This document shows positions 50,462 through 59,634 of a stretch of DNA of 64,000 nucleotides, piece after piece. How positions within the stretch are numbered: the stretch's first letter is position 1; every line of letters begins with the position of its first letter. The stretch covers positions 248,001 through 312,000 of the forward strand of contig NZ_KQ948665.1 of the NCBI RefSeq assembly GCF_001514145.1, written 5' to 3'. The DNA comes from Streptomyces canus. Its GTDB lineage: Bacteria; Actinomycetota; Actinomycetes; Streptomycetales; Streptomycetaceae. A program made the position numbers and the translations under genes. Below the pieces are notes generated by a model. That model was not told the DNA's origin. It saw nothing but the letters and a program-made list of their open reading frames with translations, and searched no databases.

Positions 50462-53299
50462 TCAACCGGAGAAGCCGACGTGCGCGAGCCGCAGCGGGCC
50501 GCGCAGTCCGAGGTGCACGTCGTGCACGCCCTCGGCGACGATTCCGGCGCCGAGCGTGGTGTAGTCGTACGGTCCGGAGTCGGATTCCTCCACCCGCACT
50601 GCGGCGAGCACCGTGCCCCCGTCCAGCGACAGTTCGACCGCGCCCTCGCCGGAGACCGTCATGGTGACCTCGGAGACGCCGTCCCCGAAGTCGCAGTCCC
50701 GGTAGACCAGTTCGCCGGCACGGCCCTCGGCCGCCGTCACCGCGTCGCCCGCCGTCCTCGTCCGGTCGACGATCTCGACGCCGCTCTGCTCGTCGAAGTC
50801 CGCGCCCTCCAGGCCCCGTTGGAGCACGGGGCGCGGTGCGCCGGGCTCGCCGTCGAGCAGGATCGTCGTCCGCAGCCGGATGTCCTCGCTGGAGGCGCCG
50901 GCCAGAAGCTCGTACGGGCCCGGCTCCAGGCGCGAACGGCCCTGCGTCACGTCCCAGAACTCGAAGGCGCGCAAGGGGACTTCGAAGGACAGCTCCTCCC
51001 GGGCGCCCGGGGCGAGCGTCACGCGCCGGTGGGCCACGAGTTCGCGGCGCGGGCGGGGGAGTGCCGGGTCCACCGCGCGGGTGTAGAGCTGGGCGACCTC
51101 GTCACCGGTGACGTCACCGGTGTTCGTGATCGCGAACGAGACGTGCAGCGTCCCATCCGCCACACGGGACGTGAGGTCGCCGTACGAGAAGGACGTGTAC
51201 GACAGCCCGTGGCCGAACGGGAACAGGGGCGTGCCCTCGAAGTACAGGTACGTCTGGCGGCTGCCGATGACGTCGTAGTCGAGGAGGCCGGGGAGGTCGG
51301 CGTCGTTCTCGTACCAGGTCTGGGGGAGGCGGCCCGCGGGAGAGACGTCCCCGGCCAGGACGCGGGCCAGGGCGGTGCCGGCGGCCTGGCCGCCGTGGGC
51401 CGTCCAGAGCGCCGCGGCCAGGTCGGACGTGTCGACCGCGTAGGGGTAGGCCGAGACCAGGGCCAGGACCGTGCGGGGGTTGGCGGCGCGCGCCGCCCGC
51501 AGCAGGCGCTCCTGGTGGACGGGGAGCCGCAGGGACGCCCGGTCCTCGGTCTCGCGGCCGTTGATGTGCGGGTCGTTGCCCGCGACGACCAGGACCACGT
51601 CGGCCTCGGACGTGACGCGGGTCACTGCGTCCTCGCCGCGTTCGGAGATGATCAGCTCGAAAGTTTCCGCGTTCTCGTCGGCAACCTTCACTCCGTCCGC
51701 GGCGACAGTGACGTGGCGGCCCGTGCCGATGTGCCTGAGGAGGTGCCCGTTCGCGTGCGGTTCCAGGCGGAAGGTCTCCTGGACGACCCAGCCCCCAGGC
51801 TGGTCGGCGGAGGCGCGCAGGTAGCCGTCCTCGGCCACGGAGAGATAGCGGCCGTCGGGGGCGCGGAGCGTGAGGACGCCCTCGTCCCAGTCGATCAGCG
51901 CGAACTCGGTGCCGGTCGCGTCGGTCGTCAGCGGAGGCAGGTCCGTGCGGCCCGCGAGCAGCGCCGGGTCCAGGGCGCCCTCGGCACCGCGCGCCTCGTC
52001 CTCGCCCGCTGCGGAGGCCAGGACGTGCAGAAACGTACCGGCGGAGGTCTTCAGCCGGACCCGGTCCACACCCTCCGCGAACTCCACCCGCTCGGCGCCG
52101 AACCGCTCGTACAGCCCCTCCAGCGGGGTGGAGCGGTGGATGAGCGTGCCGCTGTACCAGTCGAGCTTGCACTCGTCGGCGAGCAGGCCGACCACGGCGA
52201 GCCGGGTGCCGGGTGCGAGCGGGAGCACGCCGTCGTTCCTGAGCAGCACGATCGCCTGCTCGGCGGCCTCCTGGGCGAGCGCGCGGTGGGCCGGGGTGTC
52301 GAAGTCCTTGACGTCGGCGTGCGGGTCGTCGTGCGGGTCGAACTCACCGAGCCGGAAGCGGACCGAGAGCTGCCGGCGGACCGCGGTGTCGATGTCGGCC
52401 TCGGTCAACAGGCCCTGCTCGTAGGCCTTCCGGATCCGCCCGACCATCTGCGAGCTGTCGGTGCCGTGGTCGGTGAAGCTGTCGACGCCGGCCCGCAGGG
52501 AGGCCGCGGTGGCCTCCTCGTGGGTGTCGAAGTAGTGCTCGTGGTCGACCAGGTTGGAGGGCGCGCCCGCGTCCGAGCAGACCAGCAGCTCCTCGTCGGT
52601 CCAGGCGCGCAGGTGCTCGCGCAGATACGGCGAGACGTGGTTGGGCCGGCCGTTCACCAGGTTGTACGCCGGCATCACCCCGGCCACCGCGCCCGCCTCG
52701 ACCGTCTCGCGGAAGGCCCGCAGGTCGTACTCGTGCAGCACGCGCGGACGCACCGAACTCGACGACGTGGCCCGGTCCGTCTCGTTGTTGTGGGCGAGCC
52801 AGTGCTTGAGCACCGGGGCGGTGCGCCAGTACGTGGGGTGGTCGCCGCGCAGCCCGTGGGTGTAGGCGGTGGCGATGGCCGAGGTGAGCTTCGGGTCCTC
52901 CGAGTAGCCCTCCTCGTTACGGCCCCACAGCGGGTGCCGGAGCAGATTGACCGTCGGTGCCCAGATGTTGAGGCCGACCCTGTCGTCGCGGGCGCGCATC
53001 GCCCGGACCTCCTTGGACACCGCCTCGCCGATCCGGCGCACGAGATCGGTGTTCCAGGTCGCGCCGAGGCCCACCGCCTGCGGGAAGACCGTCGCGGGTC
53101 CCATCCACGCGACGCCGTGCAGCGCCTCCTGGCCGGTACGGAACGCGGGAATGCCGAGCCGTTCGACGGCCGGGGCGAACTGGTGCAGGAACCCGGTCTT
53201 CTCGTCGAGGGTCAGCCGCGACAGCAGATCGTCGATGCGCTTCGCGAACGGCACGTGCGGATCGCGAAACGGTGGTGTGTGCGGCGGGTGTGCGGTCAC
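50462..53299 (-). CDS. Glycoside hydrolase family 3 beta-glucosidase/xylosidase with inserted beta-trefoil-like domain
   Basis: 945 residues from GTG at 53299 (AAGGGG upstream; a start at 53356 has none). The GH3 TIM barrel (about residues 15-330) contains FRTGQEALHGVAWMG, VLKHWLAHNNETDR and the nucleophile aspartate in LLVCSDAGAPSNL. The second domain begins AIVLLRNDGVLPLAPGTRLA. It is interrupted after KLDWYSG by about 150 residues with trefoil-like repeats (TSAGTFLHVLA, APDGRYLSVAEDG, HIGTGRHVTVAADG), then resumes with VVLVVAGNDPHINGRETEDR. A fibronectin III-like domain and a CBM6-like C-terminus follow. There is no signal peptide, so it cuts imported oligosaccharides. A LacI-type operator lies 37 bases before the start. 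Confidence 0.92.
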   Translation of the reverse strand: MTAHPPHTPPFRDPHVPFAKRIDDLLSRLTLDEKTGFLHQFAPAVERLGIPAFRTGQEALHGVAWMGPATVFPQAVGLGATWNTDLVRRIGEAVSKEVRAMRARDDRVGLNIWAPTVNLLRHPLWGRNEEGYSEDPKLTSAIATAYTHGLRGDHPTYWRTAPVLKHWLAHNNETDRATSSSSVRPRVLHEYDLRAFRETVEAGAVAGVMPAYNLVNGRPNHVSPYLREHLRAWTDEELLVCSDAGAPSNLVDHEHYFDTHEEATAASLRAGVDSFTDHGTDSSQMVGRIRKAYEQGLLTEADIDTAVRRQLSVRFRLGEFDPHDDPHADVKDFDTPAHRALAQEAAEQAIVLLRNDGVLPLAPGTRLAVVGLLADECKLDWYSGTLIHRSTPLEGLYERFGAERVEFAEGVDRVRLKTSAGTFLHVLASAAGEDEARGAEGALDPALLAGRTDLPPLTTDATGTEFALIDWDEGVLTLRAPDGRYLSVAEDGYLRASADQPGGWVVQETFRLEPHANGHLLRHIGTGRHVTVAADGVKVADENAETFELIISERGEDAVTRVTSEADVVLVVAGNDPHINGRETEDRASLRLPVHQERLLRAARAANPRTVLALVSAYPYAVDTSDLAAALWTAHGGQAAGTALARVLAGDVSPAGRLPQTWYENDADLPGLLDYDVIGSRQTYLYFEGTPLFPFGHGLSYTSFSYGDLTSRVADGTLHVSFAITNTGDVTGDEVAQLYTRAVDPALPRPRRELVAHRRVTLAPGAREELSFEVPLRAFEFWDVTQGRSRLEPGPYELLAGASSEDIRLRTTILLDGEPGAPRPVLQRGLEGADFDEQSGVEIVDRTRTAGDAVTAAEGRAGELVYRDCDFGDGVSEVTMTVSGEGAVELSLDGGTVLAAVRVEESDSGPYDYTTLGAGIVAEGVHDVHLGLRGPLRLAHVGFSG

Positions 53300-53335
53300 G
53301 TGGGGATCCCCTTGCGATGGATCGGTTCGATGCTT

Positions 53336-53349
53336 TCGAAGCGCTTCGA
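53336..53349. promoter_or_regulatory. LacI-type operator 1
   Basis: TCGAAGCGCTTCGA, a perfect palindrome with the central CG typical of LacI-family sites, 37 bases upstream of the GH3 start. Confidence 0.8.
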
Positions 53350-53495
53350 TGCTCATTCGACATCGGGGCGGGTGTCAAGAGATCCACACCGTCACTTCAA
53401 GCGGTGCATAAGAAAAGGTCACCCTTTATGCCTCGGAGGAATCTTGGGATCGACCCTTGTGCACCCCTGGGTGTTCACTTAACCTCACAGCAACA

Positions 53496-53509
53496 TCGAA
53501 GCGCTTCGA
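53496..53509. promoter_or_regulatory. LacI-type operator 2
   Basis: A second identical TCGAAGCGCTTCGA, 160 bases from the first and 117 bases before the binding-protein gene. Two identical sites facing the two transcripts suggest joint repression, possibly by looping. Confidence 0.8.
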
Positions 53510-53625
53510 CTACGGATTCCGTCACACCGTCGAAGCATCGCTTCAGCTCAGCCAGTTCCACTCAAGACACCGCAGCCGACGGCTCCACCGCCGGGTGTCC
53601 TGGTGCGCCATGAAGGGTTGACGCA

Positions 53626-55314
53626 ATGACGCCGAACGCCGCTGCCCTCTCCTCTGGTCCTTCCGGACCCAGCCGGAGAAGCTTCCTCGCCTCCACCGCG
53701 GTCGCCACCGCAGCGGTGGCGGGCGGGATGCCGCTGCTTGCCGCCTGTGGCGGCTCGGACAGCGGCGAGCGTGAAGGGACCACGTCGGGCAAGGCCGCGG
53801 ACAAGCTGCTCCCGACATTCGTCGCCAGCACGGTCGCGAACCCGGACCTGCCGTCCAAGAACGGCTCGGCCGCCGGCTACACCGGCAAGGTCGACCTCGC
53901 GGCCCTCAAGACCTCGGTCCCGGAGAAGCTCGGCACCGGCGCCCCCATCAAGATCATGTCCCCGTTCTGGGGCTCCCCGCCGAAGGCCGGCTGCGCCTAC
54001 TACACGGCACTCGACGCCGCCGCGGGCACCAAGATCACCTGGCAGAACCAGGACGGCAACACCTACGGCGAGAAGCTCGGCGCGGTCCTCGCCTCCAGCT
54101 CCATACCCGACATGGTGGTCGTGCCCGGCTGGGAACTGGTCGGCAAGATCTCCAACGCGGTCACCGCGAAGTTCATGGACCTCAGCCCCTACCTCGCGGG
54201 CGACAAGGTCAAGAAGTACCCGAACCTGGCCGCGATCCCGTCCGACGCCTGGCGCATGGGTATCTTCGGCGGTGCTTTGCGCGGGATCCCGATGCCCTCG
54301 GCCACCGCCGGCTTCATCACACCCTTCTATCGCAAGGACATCTTCGACAAGAAGGGCTACTCGGTCCCCAAGTCGCCCGACGAGTTCCTCAGTTGGGCGA
54401 AGGAGGCCACCAGCGCCAAGGCCAAGGTCTGGGCCTGCGCCGACCTGAGCTGGACCGCGTGGAACATCTTCGGTGTCCGAGGCTCCGGGACGGTCGGCTG
54501 GAACATCGGCGACGACGGCAAGCTGACGTACCGTGTCGAGCAGCCCGAGTACCTCGAAGCCCTGGAGTGGGTCCGCAAGCTCTTCGACGCGGGCGTGGTC
54601 CACCCCGACGACAAGGCGCGCACTGGAGACCAGGGCCAGCGATTCACCGCCGGGCAGGTTCTCGTCTACAACGACAACATCGCCAGCTGGTACGGCAAGA
54701 CCGCCGAACAGGCCGCGTCCAAACCGGACTTCAAGATCGAGGGCATGGACATCTTCGGAGCCGACGGCGGTGACCCGACGCTGTGGGCGTCACAGCCCGC
54801 CAGCATCTGGTCGATGATCCGCAAGGGCGCCTCCAAGGCGACCGTCGAGAACGCTCTCGCCGCCGCCGACTTCGCCGCCGCGCCCTACGGCACCAAGGAG
54901 CGGATGCTCGTCGACTACGGCGTCGAGGGCACCCACTACACCGTCAAGGACGGCGTCCCGGTCAAGAACGACCTCGGCAACTCCGAGGTGCTCAACGCCT
55001 GGGTGATGCTGGCCGCTCCGGCCGCCTACTACGCCCACCCCGACTTCCCCGAGACCGCCCGCAAGCAGGTCGAGTGGCAGCAGCGGATGGGCGCCTTCAT
55101 GAAGAAGACGTCCACCTTCGGCATGAACATCGTCGAGCCGACCCGCTGGGCCAACCTCTCCAGCCAGTTCGAGCAGCTGGAGCTCGACTACGTGCGCGGC
55201 AACCGCAAGCTCTCCGACGTCCAGGCGGCCATCTCCACCTGGAAGTCCTCCGGTGGCGACAAGCTGCGCGACTGGTACAAGGAGCTCATCGACAAGAACG
55301 GCAGCGGCAACTGA
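53626..55314 (+). CDS. Carbohydrate ABC transporter substrate-binding lipoprotein
   Basis: 562 residues. A twin-arginine lipoprotein signal is visible: PSRRSFLASTAVATAAVAGG then LLAACGG, lipid cysteine at about residue 41. The mature protein is a large type-1 extracellular solute-binding domain of the LplA/YtcQ kind, with long-oligosaccharide binders as usual members: IKIMSPFWGSPP, ALRGIPMPSATAGFITPFYR, WTAWNIFGVRGSGTVGWNIG. It lies first in an operon with two LplB/LplC-type permeases (one-base and four-base overlaps). The ligand is inferred from the enzymes that follow as xyloglucan oligosaccharides. Confidence 0.92.
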   Translation: MTPNAAALSSGPSGPSRRSFLASTAVATAAVAGGMPLLAACGGSDSGEREGTTSGKAADKLLPTFVASTVANPDLPSKNGSAAGYTGKVDLAALKTSVPEKLGTGAPIKIMSPFWGSPPKAGCAYYTALDAAAGTKITWQNQDGNTYGEKLGAVLASSSIPDMVVVPGWELVGKISNAVTAKFMDLSPYLAGDKVKKYPNLAAIPSDAWRMGIFGGALRGIPMPSATAGFITPFYRKDIFDKKGYSVPKSPDEFLSWAKEATSAKAKVWACADLSWTAWNIFGVRGSGTVGWNIGDDGKLTYRVEQPEYLEALEWVRKLFDAGVVHPDDKARTGDQGQRFTAGQVLVYNDNIASWYGKTAEQAASKPDFKIEGMDIFGADGGDPTLWASQPASIWSMIRKGASKATVENALAAADFAAAPYGTKERMLVDYGVEGTHYTVKDGVPVKNDLGNSEVLNAWVMLAAPAAYYAHPDFPETARKQVEWQQRMGAFMKKTSTFGMNIVEPTRWANLSSQFEQLELDYVRGNRKLSDVQAAISTWKSSGGDKLRDWYKELIDKNGSGN

Positions 55315-56384
55315 TGTCTCTCACGGCCGGGAGCAGGCCCGACGGGACTCGCCCTCCCGCGGCCGTCGAGGAACCGACGGCCGCGGTCGCCACCGTGGTG
55401 GCCGCTTCGGCGAAGGAGCGGGCGCCGCGCAAAACGAGCAAGGCCGGCAAGGCGGGCAAGGTTCCCTTCAAGATCCGGCTGCGCCGGGACCGCACGCTCA
55501 TCCTGATGACGCTGCCGGTCATGGTCCTGCTCCTGCTCTTCAACTACGTTCCGCTGCTCGGCAACGTCGTCGCCTTCCAGGAGTACGACCCGTACGTCTC
55601 CAGCAACGGCGTCACCGCGATCTTCCACAGCCCCTGGGTCGGGGTGGAGCAGTTCTCGCGGATGATCGACGACCCGTTGTTCTGGAGCGCCGCGAAGAAC
55701 ACCATCGTGCTGTTCGTACTCCAGCTGGTGCTGTTCTTCCCGATCCCCATCGCCCTCGCGCTGCTCATCAACAGCGTGATCCGGCCCCGGGTGCGGGCCG
55801 TGGCACAGGCGATCATGTATCTGCCGCACTTCTTCTCGTGGGTCCTCGTCGTCACCGTCTTCCAGCAGATCTTCGGCGGCGCGGGCATCATCGCCCAGAC
55901 CTTGGAAGACCACGGCTGGAGCGGCTTCGACCTGATGACCAACGCGGGCCTGTTCAAGTACCTGGTCACCGCGCAGGCCGTCTGGAAGGACGCCGGCTGG
56001 GGGATCATCGTCTTCCTCGCCGCGCTGGCCGCCGTCAGCACCGACCTGTACGAGGCCGCCGCGATGGACGGCGCCGGGCGCTGGCGCCGCATGTGGCACG
56101 TGACGCTGCCCGCGCTGCGCCCGGTGATCGCGCTGCTCCTGGTCCTCAGGGTCGGTGACGCGCTCAGCGTCGGTTTCGAGCAGTTCCTGCTCCAGCGGTA
56201 CGCGGTCGGGGCGGGGGCCAGCGAGGTCCTCGACACCTACGTGTGGAACATGGGTATCCAGAACGGCGACTTCAGCTACGCGGCCGCGGTCGGCCTCGTC
56301 AAGGGAGCCATCGGACTTTGCCTCGTCCTGGCCGCGAACAAGTTCGCGCACCTGCTGGGCGAGCAGGGGGTGTACCAGAAGTGA
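55314..56384 (+). CDS. Sugar ABC transporter permease (LplB-like)
   Basis: 356 residues from the ATG overlapping the previous stop (TGATG). A Lys/Ala-rich cytoplasmic start of about 60 residues precedes six helices. The EAA loop is LYEAAAMDGAGRWRRMWHVT near residue 246, a standard sugar-importer motif. It forms the channel with the next gene. The ATPase is not encoded here; Streptomyces sugar importers commonly share one (MsiK). Confidence 0.93.
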   Translation: MSLTAGSRPDGTRPPAAVEEPTAAVATVVAASAKERAPRKTSKAGKAGKVPFKIRLRRDRTLILMTLPVMVLLLLFNYVPLLGNVVAFQEYDPYVSSNGVTAIFHSPWVGVEQFSRMIDDPLFWSAAKNTIVLFVLQLVLFFPIPIALALLINSVIRPRVRAVAQAIMYLPHFFSWVLVVTVFQQIFGGAGIIAQTLEDHGWSGFDLMTNAGLFKYLVTAQAVWKDAGWGIIVFLAALAAVSTDLYEAAAMDGAGRWRRMWHVTLPALRPVIALLLVLRVGDALSVGFEQFLLQRYAVGAGASEVLDTYVWNMGIQNGDFSYAAAVGLVKGAIGLCLVLAANKFAHLLGEQGVYQK

Positions 56385-57307
56385 GCCTCAATACGCAGCT
56401 CATCCGCAGCCTCAAGGCCCCCGCCAGGCCCGTCTGGGAGGAGCCGCCCAGCAAGGCCGGACTCACCGCGAAGAGCGGTTTCCTTCTCCTGTGCTGCCTC
56501 GGGGTGCTCGGTCCGCTGTGGATCGTCATCGTCACCAGCCTCTCCCCGAAACCGGTGATCGACCGGGTCGGCGGGCTCGTCGTGATCCCCCAGGGCGTCA
56601 CCTTCGTCAACTACACGGAACTGCTCAGCGGGGGGCAGGTCAGCCGGGCCATCATGGTGTCGGTCGGGGTCACCCTTGTCGGCACGCTGTTCTCGATGGC
56701 GGTGTCGGTGCTGGCGGCGTACGGGCTGTCGCGGCCGGGGAGTCTGGGCCATCGGTTCTTCCTGGTGACCATGATGGCGACGATGTTCTTCGGCGCCGGC
56801 CTCATCCCGACGTATCTGCTGGTGCAGTCCCTGGGACTCACGGACACCTATCTGTCCCTGATCCTGCCGAGCGCGGTCAGCGTCTTCAACATCCTGGTGC
56901 TGCGGGCCTTCTTCATGGGGATCTCGCCCGAACTCACCGAGTCCGCGCGGATCGACGGCGCCGGGGACATGCGGATTCTGCTGACCATCGTCATGCCGCT
57001 GTCCCGGGCCGTGCTGGCCGTGATCTCGCTGTTCTACGCGGTGGGTTACTGGAGTGCCTGGTTCAACGCGTCGATCTATCTCAGTGACCAGTCGATGATG
57101 CCGCTGCAGAACGTGCTCATTCAGCTCGTGCAGAAGAACACGGAGGCCCCTACGGGGTTGCAGCAGGCGGTGCGTACGGGGCAGTTGTCGGCGCTGGGGT
57201 TGCAGATGGCGGTAATGGTGCTCGCGTTGATTCCGGTGGCTGTTGCTTCTCCGTTCGTCCAGCGGCATTTCAAGAAGGGCATGTTGACGGGCGCGGTGAA
57301 GGGGTGA
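56381..57307 (+). CDS. Sugar ABC transporter permease (LplC-like)
   Basis: 308 residues from GTG overlapping the preceding stop by four bases (GTGA). Six helices; the EAA loop is LTESARIDGAGDMRILLTIV near residue 188, and the C-terminus ends VASPFVQRHFKKGMLTGAVK, typical of LplC/YtcP permeases. A small inverted repeat (GATCAA/TTGATC, 57317-57337) and a dispersed repeat separate it from the GH74 gene. Confidence 0.93.
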   Translation: MSLNTQLIRSLKAPARPVWEEPPSKAGLTAKSGFLLLCCLGVLGPLWIVIVTSLSPKPVIDRVGGLVVIPQGVTFVNYTELLSGGQVSRAIMVSVGVTLVGTLFSMAVSVLAAYGLSRPGSLGHRFFLVTMMATMFFGAGLIPTYLLVQSLGLTDTYLSLILPSAVSVFNILVLRAFFMGISPELTESARIDGAGDMRILLTIVMPLSRAVLAVISLFYAVGYWSAWFNASIYLSDQSMMPLQNVLIQLVQKNTEAPTGLQQAVRTGQLSALGLQMAVMVLALIPVAVASPFVQRHFKKGMLTGAVKG

Positions 57308-57369
57308 CCTGCGCCTGATCAAGGGGGGCTTTTGATCGTCCGGCGGCCGCGGGTGTGTTGTGGCTGGGC

Positions 57370-57392
57370 GCGCAGTTCCCCGCGCCCCTGAG
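57370..57392 (+). repeat. Dispersed intergenic repeat, copy 3
   Basis: Same core as at 32604-32626 (GCAGTTCCCCGCGCCCCTGA), here between the permease and GH74 genes and again preceded by G-rich, TGGCTGGGCG sequence. Confidence 0.75.
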
Positions 57393-57429
57393 TGGGCTTA
57401 CTTCCCCTTAGTTCAGAGCGAGGTTTGTC

Positions 57430-59634
57430 ATGCTTACGTCCAGGCTTAGCCGGCGTGCTGTTCTGGCCGGGACCGCGGCTGCCGCCGCGCTCACCACCGT
57501 TCCTTCCCTGCAAGGGCGTGCGGAAGCCGCCTCGGTCACCCCCACCTACCGCTGGCGCACCGCCGTCATCGGTGGCACCGGGTTCGTCACCGGGGTGCTC
57601 TTCCATCCCTCCGTGCGAGGGCTCGCCTACGCCCGTACCGACATCGGCGGGGCCTATCGCTGGGACGACCGGAGCGCGCGCTGGATTCCGCTCAACGACG
57701 ATCTCGGCTGGGACGACTGGAACCTCCTCGGGGTCGAGGCGGTCGCCGTCGACCCCGCTCACCCGAACCGGGTGTATTTGTCCCTCGGTACCTACGCCCA
57801 GCCCTGGGCCGGAAACGGGGCGGTCCTGCGGTCCGAGGACCGTGGTGCCACCTGGGCCCGTACCGATCTCACGGTGAAGCTCGGTGGGAACGAGGACGGG
57901 CGGGGGGCCGGGGAGCGGCTGCTCGTCGATCCTCGGGACAGTGACACGTTGTGGTTGGGGACCAGACATGACGGGCTGCTCAAGTCCACGGACCGGGGCG
58001 CAACCTGGAAGGCCGTGAGCTTCCCGGCCACCCCGAGCCCCAGCGGCCAGGGCATCACCCTCCTCGTCGCCGCGGGCCGCAGCGTCTACGCCGGCTGGGG
58101 CGACTCGGACGGCACCGCCGCCAGCCTGTACCGCACCGCCGACGGCACCACCTGGGAAGCCGTCCCCGCGCAGCCCTCCGGTGCCGCCGCCAAGGTGCCG
58201 ATCCGGGCGGCCTACGACTGCCACACCCGCGAGCTGTACGTCACCTACGCCAACGCGCCCGGCCCCAACGGGCAGTCCGACGGCAGTGTGCACAAGCTGG
58301 CCACGGCGAGCGGGAAGTGGACCGACGTCACGCCCGCGAAGCCCGGCGGGACCACGAGCGACGGCTCCGCCGACACGTTCGGGTACGGCGGAGTCGCCGT
58401 CGACGCCCGCCGCCCCGGCACGGTCGTCGTCTCCACCAACAACCGCTGGGCGGCCGTCGACACCCTGTACCGGAGCACGAACGGCGGCCGTACCTGGACG
58501 TCCCTGAAGGACTCCGCGGTCCTCGACGTGTCCGAGACCCCGTTCCTCACCTTCGGTGCCGACGCGCCCAAGTTCGGCTGGTGGATCCAGGCCGTCGCCG
58601 TCGACCCGTACGACTCCGAGCACGTCGTCTACGGCACTGGCGCCACCCTCTACGGCACCCGGGACCTCAAGCACTGGGCCCCGCAGATCCGCGGCCTGGA
58701 GGAGACCTCCGTACGCCAGCTGATCTCGCCCCCGGCCGGGGAGGCGCACCTGCTCAGCGGGCTCGGGGACATCGGTGTGATGTACCACGAGCGGCTTACC
58801 GCCTCGCCCTCGCGCGGCATGGCTTCGAACCCCGTGTTCGGGTCGGCGACGGGACTCGCCCAGGCCGCGGCCAAGCCCTCGTACGTCGTCCGCACGGGGT
58901 TCGGCGACCACGGCAACGGCGCCTTCTCGAACGACGGCGGCAAGACCTGGGCGCCCTTCGCGACCCAGCCCGCCCTCGCCAAGGACGCGCCGGGGCCGAT
59001 CGCCACCAACAGCGACGGCAGCGTGCTGCTCTGGACCTTCGTGCACTGGGACGGCACCAAGTACCCCGCCCAGCGCTCCACGGACAACGGAGCGAGCTGG
59101 TCCGAGGTCTCCACCTACCCCAAGGGCGCCACCCCGCTCGCCGACCCGGCCGACCCGACGCGCTTCTACGCCTACGACACCGACACCGGCACCCTGTTCG
59201 CCAGCACGGACAGCGGCCTCACCTTCACCGGCCGCGCGGGCGGACTGCCCTCCGGAGACAGCCAGTTCCAGCTGGCCGCGGCCCCCGGGCGCTCCGGCGA
59301 CCTGTGGCTCAGCACCAAGACGAACGGCCTGTACCGGTCCACCGACGGCGGGGCGACCTTCATCAAACTTATGAGCTGCTGGGCCTCGCACACCCTCGCC
59401 TTCGGCAAGGCGGCCAAGGGCGCCGATTACCCGGCGATCTACCAGGTCGGCGCCACGGAGGCGATCACCGGCGTGTACCGCTCCGACGACGGCGCGAAGA
59501 CGTGGGTGCGCGTCAACGACGACCAGCATCAGTGGGGCTGGATCGGCGCGACCATCGCCGCTGACCCGCGGCTGTACGGCCGTGTCTACGTCGCCACCAA
59601 CGGCCGGGGCATCCAGTACGGGGAGCCCGTCTGA
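57430..59634 (+). CDS. Glycoside hydrolase family 74 xyloglucanase, secreted
   Basis: 734 residues with a twin-arginine signal (SRRAVLAGTAAAAALTTVPS, cleavage after AEA). The rest is the double beta-propeller of GH74: GGTGFVTGVLFHPSVRGLAY, ARTDIGGAYRWDD, GWDDWNLLGVEAVAVDP, GTYAQPWAGNGAVLRSEDRG and GRGAGERLLVDP. The two catalytic aspartates should be Asp71 (ARTDIGG) and Asp447 (SGLGDIG). GH74 enzymes cut the glucan backbone of xyloglucan at branched or unbranched glucoses. There is no carbohydrate-binding module, unlike many secreted Streptomyces GH74 proteins. It is coupled to the GH42 gene by TGATG. Confidence 0.93.
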   Translation: MLTSRLSRRAVLAGTAAAAALTTVPSLQGRAEAASVTPTYRWRTAVIGGTGFVTGVLFHPSVRGLAYARTDIGGAYRWDDRSARWIPLNDDLGWDDWNLLGVEAVAVDPAHPNRVYLSLGTYAQPWAGNGAVLRSEDRGATWARTDLTVKLGGNEDGRGAGERLLVDPRDSDTLWLGTRHDGLLKSTDRGATWKAVSFPATPSPSGQGITLLVAAGRSVYAGWGDSDGTAASLYRTADGTTWEAVPAQPSGAAAKVPIRAAYDCHTRELYVTYANAPGPNGQSDGSVHKLATASGKWTDVTPAKPGGTTSDGSADTFGYGGVAVDARRPGTVVVSTNNRWAAVDTLYRSTNGGRTWTSLKDSAVLDVSETPFLTFGADAPKFGWWIQAVAVDPYDSEHVVYGTGATLYGTRDLKHWAPQIRGLEETSVRQLISPPAGEAHLLSGLGDIGVMYHERLTASPSRGMASNPVFGSATGLAQAAAKPSYVVRTGFGDHGNGAFSNDGGKTWAPFATQPALAKDAPGPIATNSDGSVLLWTFVHWDGTKYPAQRSTDNGASWSEVSTYPKGATPLADPADPTRFYAYDTDTGTLFASTDSGLTFTGRAGGLPSGDSQFQLAAAPGRSGDLWLSTKTNGLYRSTDGGATFIKLMSCWASHTLAFGKAAKGADYPAIYQVGATEAITGVYRSDDGAKTWVRVNDDQHQWGWIGATIAADPRLYGRVYVATNGRGIQYGEPV

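Larger units (their letters stand above)
53300..53625. other. Divergent control region of the glycan-utilisation locus
   Basis: 326 bases without a gene, holding two identical 14-base operators (listed separately) and a third, spaced version GAAGC-ATC-GCTTC at 53532-53544. Both divergent transcripts, GH3 and the sugar importer operon, must start here. Confidence 0.8.
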
